DNA from: an uncultured Spirochaetaceae bacterium
GTDB lineage: Bacteria > Spirochaetota > Spirochaetia > SZUA-6 > Bin103
Direction: 5' to 3'
Assembly: GCA_913043885.1 (NCBI GenBank)
Contig: CAJWOB010000009.1
Coordinates: forward strand, 1 to 18,101
DNA: 18,101 nucleotides
The translations under genes were made by a program, and so were the position numbers. Within the stretch, counting starts at the first letter, position 1; each line of letters opens with the position of its first letter. The notes under the pieces were generated by a model, which saw only the letters and a list, made by a program, of their open reading frames with translations, ran no database searches and was not told the DNA's origin. This document shows positions 14,773-18,101 of the stretch, piece by piece.

Positions 14773-15029
14773 GGGCCCGCGCACTCGGTGGGGGCGAGAG
14801 CTGCGGTCCTCGAGCGAGCTCGGATCGGTCGGGGCCCACCCCTGCCGCCAGCGGTACAGCGTGGCCCGGCTCACGCCGAACACCTGCTTCACCAGCGCCG
14901 CGTCCCGGCCACGTGTCCACAGCACCATCGCCTGGTGCCGGAACGCAGCTTTTGTCGATGGCTCTGCCAGCTCGCTCCGGCTAACTTCCACAGCCGTGTG
15001 AATCCGCGCGGTAGCGCTTTCATGCGCAT
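14773..15029 (-). mobile_element. Transposase/integrase N-terminal remnant (IS481/IS3-like helix-turn-helix)
   Basis: A minus-strand frame carries the HTH region of an IS481/IS3-type transposase: FRHQAMVLWTRGRDAALVK, FGVSRATLYRW, then LEDRSSRPHRVR, the linker that normally precedes the DDE integrase core. No core follows; the next recognisable sequence is the start of the SDR at 14729. An excellent SD (AGGAGG, 15043-15038) sits eight bases before ATG 15029, but that ATG is in another frame from the HTH, so one base appears missing near 15000. The element is thus frameshifted and truncated. No terminal inverted repeats or target duplication were identified. It marks the upstream border of the pseudogene-rich cluster. 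Confidence 0.65.
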
Positions 15030-15080
15030 GGAGGGGGCCTCCTAGTTGAGTGGTATCTCTACGGCGGCACGCGGCCCGTG

Positions 15081-15887
15081 TCAGTCTCCCATCTGCGGCT
15101 TGACGCCGTAGTGCTTGAAGGAGGGCAGCAGGCGCCCGGCACTGATGCCGCCGTCGACGTGCATCACCTGGCCGGTGACCCAGTCGCTGTCGGCGCTGCC
15201 GAGGTAGACCGCGGCGCGGGCCACGTCCTCCGGCGTCCCCCACCGGCCGAGCGGGGTGAACTGCATCCAGGCGCGATGCAGGTCGCTGTCCGGGTCGGGT
15301 GCCGGGTCGTTGGGGACCGGCACCGCACCTGGGGCGATGGCGTTTATCTGAATGCCGTGCTCGGCCAGGTCGAACGCCGCGCCGCGGGTAAAGGCAATAA
15401 TCGCCCCCTTGCTGGCCTCGTAGGCAGCAGCGTAGTGGGTGCCGCTGACGCCGTGCACCGACGACATGGTGATGATCTTGCCTCCCCCCGATTCCCGCAT
15501 CAGAAGGGCGCAGTGACGGACCGTCAGGTAGGTGCCGACGACGTTGGTGCGCTGCACGAGCTCGAAGTCGTCTAGCTCCAGCTCCAGCAGCGGCCGCAGG
15601 CGGCCACCCATTCCCGCCACCGCCACGCTGACGTCGAGCCGGCCGAACCGCTGCCGGCAGGCTTCGACCGCCGCGACCATCTGTGCCTCGTCGGTAACTT
15701 CGGCCTGCACCACCAGGCTGCGGCGGCCGGCGGCCTCGACCTGAGCTGCGGTAGCTTCAGCCCCGGCGCGGTCGGAGCGGTAGACGACCACGCAGTCCGC
15801 GCCCTCGTTGGCAAACTCGCGGCAGATCGCCCCGCCAAGGCCGCCGGACGCGCCGGTGACCAGCACCACCTTGTCTCGCAATCGCAT
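15081..15887 (-). CDS. Classical short-chain dehydrogenase/reductase (FabG-like)
   Basis: The 268-residue product is complete. It shows the cofactor motif TGASGGLG at 11-18, Asn115 (TNVVGTY), catalytic Ser143 (TMSSVHG), and Y156-E-A-S-K160. The usual NNAG is replaced by VAVAG. The C-terminal region has the standard substrate/oligomer motifs AIAPGAVPVP, PLGRWGTPEDVARAAVYLGS and VTGQVMHVDGG. It would oxidise or reduce an alcohol/ketone with NAD(P); the substrate is not evident, but sugar or 3-oxoacyl dehydrogenases are the nearest types. ATG 15887 has GAGG about 10 bases upstream and lies 28 bp after the MetE-like stop, so the pair is probably one operon. Its clean frame contrasts with the SDR 2 kb away. 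Confidence 0.9.
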   Translation of the reverse strand: MRLRDKVVLVTGASGGLGGAICREFANEGADCVVVYRSDRAGAEATAAQVEAAGRRSLVVQAEVTDEAQMVAAVEACRQRFGRLDVSVAVAGMGGRLRPLLELELDDFELVQRTNVVGTYLTVRHCALLMRESGGGKIITMSSVHGVSGTHYAAAYEASKGAIIAFTRGAAFDLAEHGIQINAIAPGAVPVPNDPAPDPDSDLHRAWMQFTPLGRWGTPEDVARAAVYLGSADSDWVTGQVMHVDGGISAGRLLPSFKHYGVKPQMGD

Positions 15888-15915
15888 GTCGATGAACCTC
15901 AGCGCCCGGCCAGCG

Positions 15916-16992
15916 CTAGCCCAGGCGATCGCGCGCCATGGCGGCGCCGTCGCACATCGCCCTGAGCTTCAGATACGCCTCGTCCACGTCGATCGGGTTC
16001 TGGACCGACGGCGCAAACCCGCAGTCCGGGTGCAGCTCGATGCGCTCACGCTCGACGTAGGCGAGCGCTGCCTCCACGCGGCTGGCCACCAGCTCTGCGC
16101 TCTCCAGCGTGGTGTCGCAATGGTCGATGACGCCAAGCCCTAGGCGCTTGTCGGCCGGGAAGCCACTGAGCGCCTCCAGCCCGCCGGCGTCCGGCGTGGC
16201 AAGCTCCAGGCAGATGGTGCCCACGTCGATCTTGGCCAGGGTGGGCAGGATCAGCTCGTAACTGCCGCGACTGCCGTGCACGTGGTCGAAGTGGGCGTGG
16301 CACAGGTGCATAGCGGTGTTGGTGCCACTCGCGGCGGGGAGGACGGCATTCAGGAGATCGGCGCACAGCGCCATCTCGTAGTCGACATCCTCCACGCCTT
16401 CGCGACGACGCGCCCGCTCGTCGACGAGCACCGCCAGCCACGGCTCGTCCAGCTGCAGTGTGTCCACGCCGTGGGCGACGATCGAGCGGATCTCCTCCTC
16501 CAGGACGGGCACCGCCGCCCACATCAGGTCTTCCCGTTTGGGGTATGCCGCCGCGGAGTGTTGGGCATGCCACATGCGTCGTCCGATGATGTAGGGCGAT
16601 GGCAGCGTCACCTTGACCGCGCGTGTGGTGCGGTCGCGAACGAAGGGGATCTCGTCGGCAACAATCGGTTGCCAGTATTCGAGCGGTGCCACGGCGGCGG
16701 GGTAGGGCAGGCCGCTGTCGACCAGGTCGTCCTGGAAACCCCGGGTCCGCTGGGCGAACACCTTGACGTAGCTCTCGCGTCGCCATTCGCCATCGGTTAT
16801 CTCGTCCAGGCCCGCCCGTTCCTGGAGCAGCAGCGCAGACTCGACGGCGCGGTCGAGAATGGTGTCGGCATCCTCTTCGGACAGACGGCCGGCCTTACGA
16901 TCCAGGATGACGTCCCGTAGCCACTGCGGCCGCGGCAGACTGCCAATTACGGTCGAGGGGAACAGGTGATCGGGGCGCGGCATGGCGTCCAT
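15916..16992 (-). CDS. Cobalamin-independent methionine synthase-like protein (MetE C-terminal type)
   Basis: At 358 residues this matches the stand-alone MetE C-terminal (core) barrel, not the ~750-residue full MetE. The start motif FPSTVIGSLPRP is typical. The zinc site is complete: H229 and C231 (MHLCHAHF), E263 (ICLELATP) and C324 (HPDCGF). TLQLDEPWLA (178-187) is the conserved substrate loop. The family moves methyl groups to a thiol via zinc; short forms may use methylcobalamin, or other methyl or thiol partners, rather than methyltetrahydrofolate. ATG 16992 is followed nine bases later by a second in-frame ATG (16983), which is also possible. It heads a likely operon with the SDR downstream. 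No riboswitch or S-box-like structure was identified upstream (37 bp to the NHL gene). Confidence 0.85.
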   Translation of the reverse strand: MDAMPRPDHLFPSTVIGSLPRPQWLRDVILDRKAGRLSEEDADTILDRAVESALLLQERAGLDEITDGEWRRESYVKVFAQRTRGFQDDLVDSGLPYPAAVAPLEYWQPIVADEIPFVRDRTTRAVKVTLPSPYIIGRRMWHAQHSAAAYPKREDLMWAAVPVLEEEIRSIVAHGVDTLQLDEPWLAVLVDERARRREGVEDVDYEMALCADLLNAVLPAASGTNTAMHLCHAHFDHVHGSRGSYELILPTLAKIDVGTICLELATPDAGGLEALSGFPADKRLGLGVIDHCDTTLESAELVASRVEAALAYVERERIELHPDCGFAPSVQNPIDVDEAYLKLRAMCDGAAMARDRLG

Positions 16993-17029
16993 GGTCGCCT
17001 ACTTGGCCGATCGTGGCGACCGCGATTGC

Positions 17030-17412
17030 CTATAGCCGGAGCGCCTTTATCCGATTGTTTGCATGGTCGCTTATCAGCAGGAGGTCCGGTCGGTACAGCA
17101 GCAACCCCCATGGCTCGTTGAGCAGCGCCGGCCGCTCTCCGACGGCACTCCCATCGCTGTCGCCGCCGGCGCCGGACGGGCTGCCGGCGATGGTCTCGAC
17201 CACACCGTTGGGCGAGATGCGTCGCACGCAGTGCCAGCTCCGCTCTGCGTAGTAGCAGGTGCCGTCGCCGGCGACGGCTAGGCCGCGCAGGTCGTGGAGC
17301 TCCACTCCGCGGGCATCGCCATCGCGGGGGCCACCGGCATCGCTGCTGACGCCGGTGCCGACAACCGTGTGAATGACCCCCTTCGGGTCGATGCGGCGGA
17401 TGACGGCGAAGT
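17030..17412 (-). pseudogene. NHL-repeat protein, C-terminal fragment cut at a sequence junction
   Basis: The minus-strand frame is open from about 17412 to TAG 17030 and contains two NHL beta-propeller blades: VIRRIDPKGVIHTVVGTG, later LHDLRGLAVAGDGTCYYAE with VRRISPNGVVETIAG, then LLNEPWGLLLYRPDLLLISDHANNRIKAL at the end. NHL propellers are usually secreted or periplasmic binding or lactonase-like modules. Upstream of 17412 the NHL similarity stops abruptly and plus-strand patatin coding begins, so the N-terminal part is missing. It lies 37 bp before the MetE-like gene on the same strand. Fragment identity is good; whether the gene is truly truncated or cut by assembly is open. Confidence 0.7.
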
Positions 17413-17803
17413 GCTGGTTGACGGAGCCGTATTAAATAACTTTCCAGTCGATATCATGCGCCAGACCCATCGCGGCTATATTATCGGATCTGACGTCGCA
17501 CGGGCGCCGGAAGGCCTCAAAGCAGACGATTTCGTCAAAGCGCCCGGCTTCTTCGGCTGGGTGCTCAAGAACGGGTTTTCCGAAGCGCCGCCGATTGCCT
17601 CCCTGCTCATGAGAACAGCCACGCTCAGCGTCAATCCAAACGCAGGGCGCGAACTCGCTGACATGGTGATATTACCAGACCTCGAAGAAACCGATCTGCG
17701 GGACTGGGAAAACTATGAGGCCGTGGTCGAAGCAGGTTATGTGAAAACCAAGGACGCGATTGCCCGCGCTGGAGGCCCGCTCGCCCGCTATTTGCGGACA
17801 TAA
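17405..17803 (+). pseudogene. Patatin-like phospholipase, C-terminal fragment
   Basis: From about 17405 the plus strand reads EVLVDGAVLNNFPVD, the conserved patatin segment whose D-G carries the catalytic Asp (DGA/G) of the Ser-Asp dyad, then IMRQTHRGYIIGSDVA, ASLLMRTATLSVN, DMVILPDLEETDLRDWENY, with stop TAA at 17801-17803. The Gly-X-Ser-X-Gly nucleophile region and everything before it are absent; upstream the frame runs antisense through the NHL gene. Patatins hydrolyse phospholipid acyl chains. Codons such as TTA, AAT and ATA, and lower GC, differ from the rest of the window; the protein looks alphaproteobacterial. It converges on the CsaA-like gene with a 7-bp gap. Confidence 0.75.
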
Positions 17804-17810
17804 ACTTCCG

Positions 17811-18101
17811 TCAGGCGAGACGCGAGCCATTTGGCACAGCCTTATCCGGCGAAAACATCACGATCGCGCCGGTCTCATCCGCAAAGCCAAGCGTAAGCAC
17901 TTCCGACATGAACGGCCCAATCTGACGCGGAGGAAAATTCACAACAGCGGCGACCTGCTTGCCGATGAGTTCATCGGCGCTGTAGTTCACTGTGATCTGG
18001 GCTGAGGACTTTTTCTCCCCGATCGCTGGCCCAAAATCGATCCATAGCTTGAATGCCGGCTTGCGCGCTTCCGGGAAGGGGTCAACACGAAGCACTGTAC
18101 C
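17811..18101 (-). CDS. csaA: CsaA-like tRNA-binding domain protein (N-terminus beyond window)
   Basis: The frame is open to the window edge and ends at TGA 17811-17813. GTVLRVDPFPEARKPAFKL, then SSAQITVNY, ADELIGKQVAAVVNFPPRQ and MSEVLTLGFAD are the OB-fold tRNA-binding domain of CsaA, a ~110-residue dimeric protein reported to have chaperone/export-related activity. About 96 residues are present, so only ~15 N-terminal residues are missing; the GTG at 18095 is internal (normally V in RVGTV) and is not the real start. It pairs convergently with the patatin fragment and shares its lower GC, so both belong to the foreign-looking segment. Confidence 0.85.
   Translation of the reverse strand, partial: GTVLRVDPFPEARKPAFKLWIDFGPAIGEKKSSAQITVNYSADELIGKQVAAVVNFPPRQIGPFMSEVLTLGFADETGAIVMFSPDKAVPNGSRLA

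Noticed and set aside
17261..17278. Perfect 18-bp palindrome GCCGTCGCC/GGCGACGGC, 15 bases of it also at 11691-11705
   Set aside because: It encodes A-V-A-G-D-G within an NHL blade, and similar Gly-Asp codons at the other site. In DNA this GC-rich such short repeats are expected by chance.
17294..17404. N-terminal part of the plus-strand frame leading into the patatin fragment
   Set aside because: These residues are the antisense of NHL coding sequence and show no patatin similarity, so the frame is only fortuitously open.

Overview
The window is GC-rich (roughly two-thirds G+C by eye) and gene-dense, with most genes on the minus strand. A complete HAE1-type RND efflux pump points to a Gram-negative (diderm) organism. 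The Gld-type ABC exporter operon, the membrane protein with tandem PilZ domains and the decayed dCache-GGDEF sensor would fit a high-GC spirochaete or another uncultured environmental lineage. That placement is inference; no rRNA, tRNA or CRISPR array was seen to anchor it.

Layout. 1-297 (+): 3' end of an MFS transporter. 324-1554 (-): a broken membrane sensor/diguanylate cyclase with a frameshift in a G tract, a frameshift in a 7-bp tandem repeat, and an in-frame deletion of the GGDEF core. 5443-1650 (-): an RND pump followed by its likely TetR repressor, overlapping by ATGA; a palindromic operator/promoter lies just upstream of the pump. 10533-5494 (-): a tightly coupled operon of ABC ATPase, ABC-2 permease, GldG-like protein and FAD amine/amino-acid oxidase, with 1-4 bp overlaps throughout. 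10615-11685 (+): a divergent four-helix membrane protein with two PilZ domains, the likely c-di-GMP receptor of the region.

11.68-15.03 kb (-) is a decaying island. It holds one intact DHRS7-like SDR, a ~310-bp stretch with no recognisable gene, a second SDR with at least four reading-frame lesions, a NAD-dependent epimerase/dehydratase with one lesion at its catalytic YxxxK, a short coding-like tail, and at the upstream edge a truncated transposase. Genes on both sides are intact, so the lesions look local rather than a general base-calling problem, although assembly error cannot be excluded.

15.08-17.0 kb (-): an intact classical SDR and a MetE-type cobalamin-independent methionine synthase-like protein with its zinc ligands, probably one operon. 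17.03-17.41 kb (-): the C-terminal end of an NHL-repeat protein. At about 17.41 kb the sequence changes abruptly: a patatin-like phospholipase (+), lacking its N-terminal part, begins exactly where the NHL gene is cut, followed convergently by a CsaA-like tRNA-binding protein that runs off the end. This last ~690 bp has lower GC, different codon use and alphaproteobacterial-looking proteins, so it is either a recombination/transfer junction or, more likely, an assembly chimera.

No convincing wholly new system was found. The best leads are the oxidase-coupled Gld exporter beside a PilZ receptor, the heptamer-expansion frameshift in the sensor, and the sharp junction at 17.41 kb.
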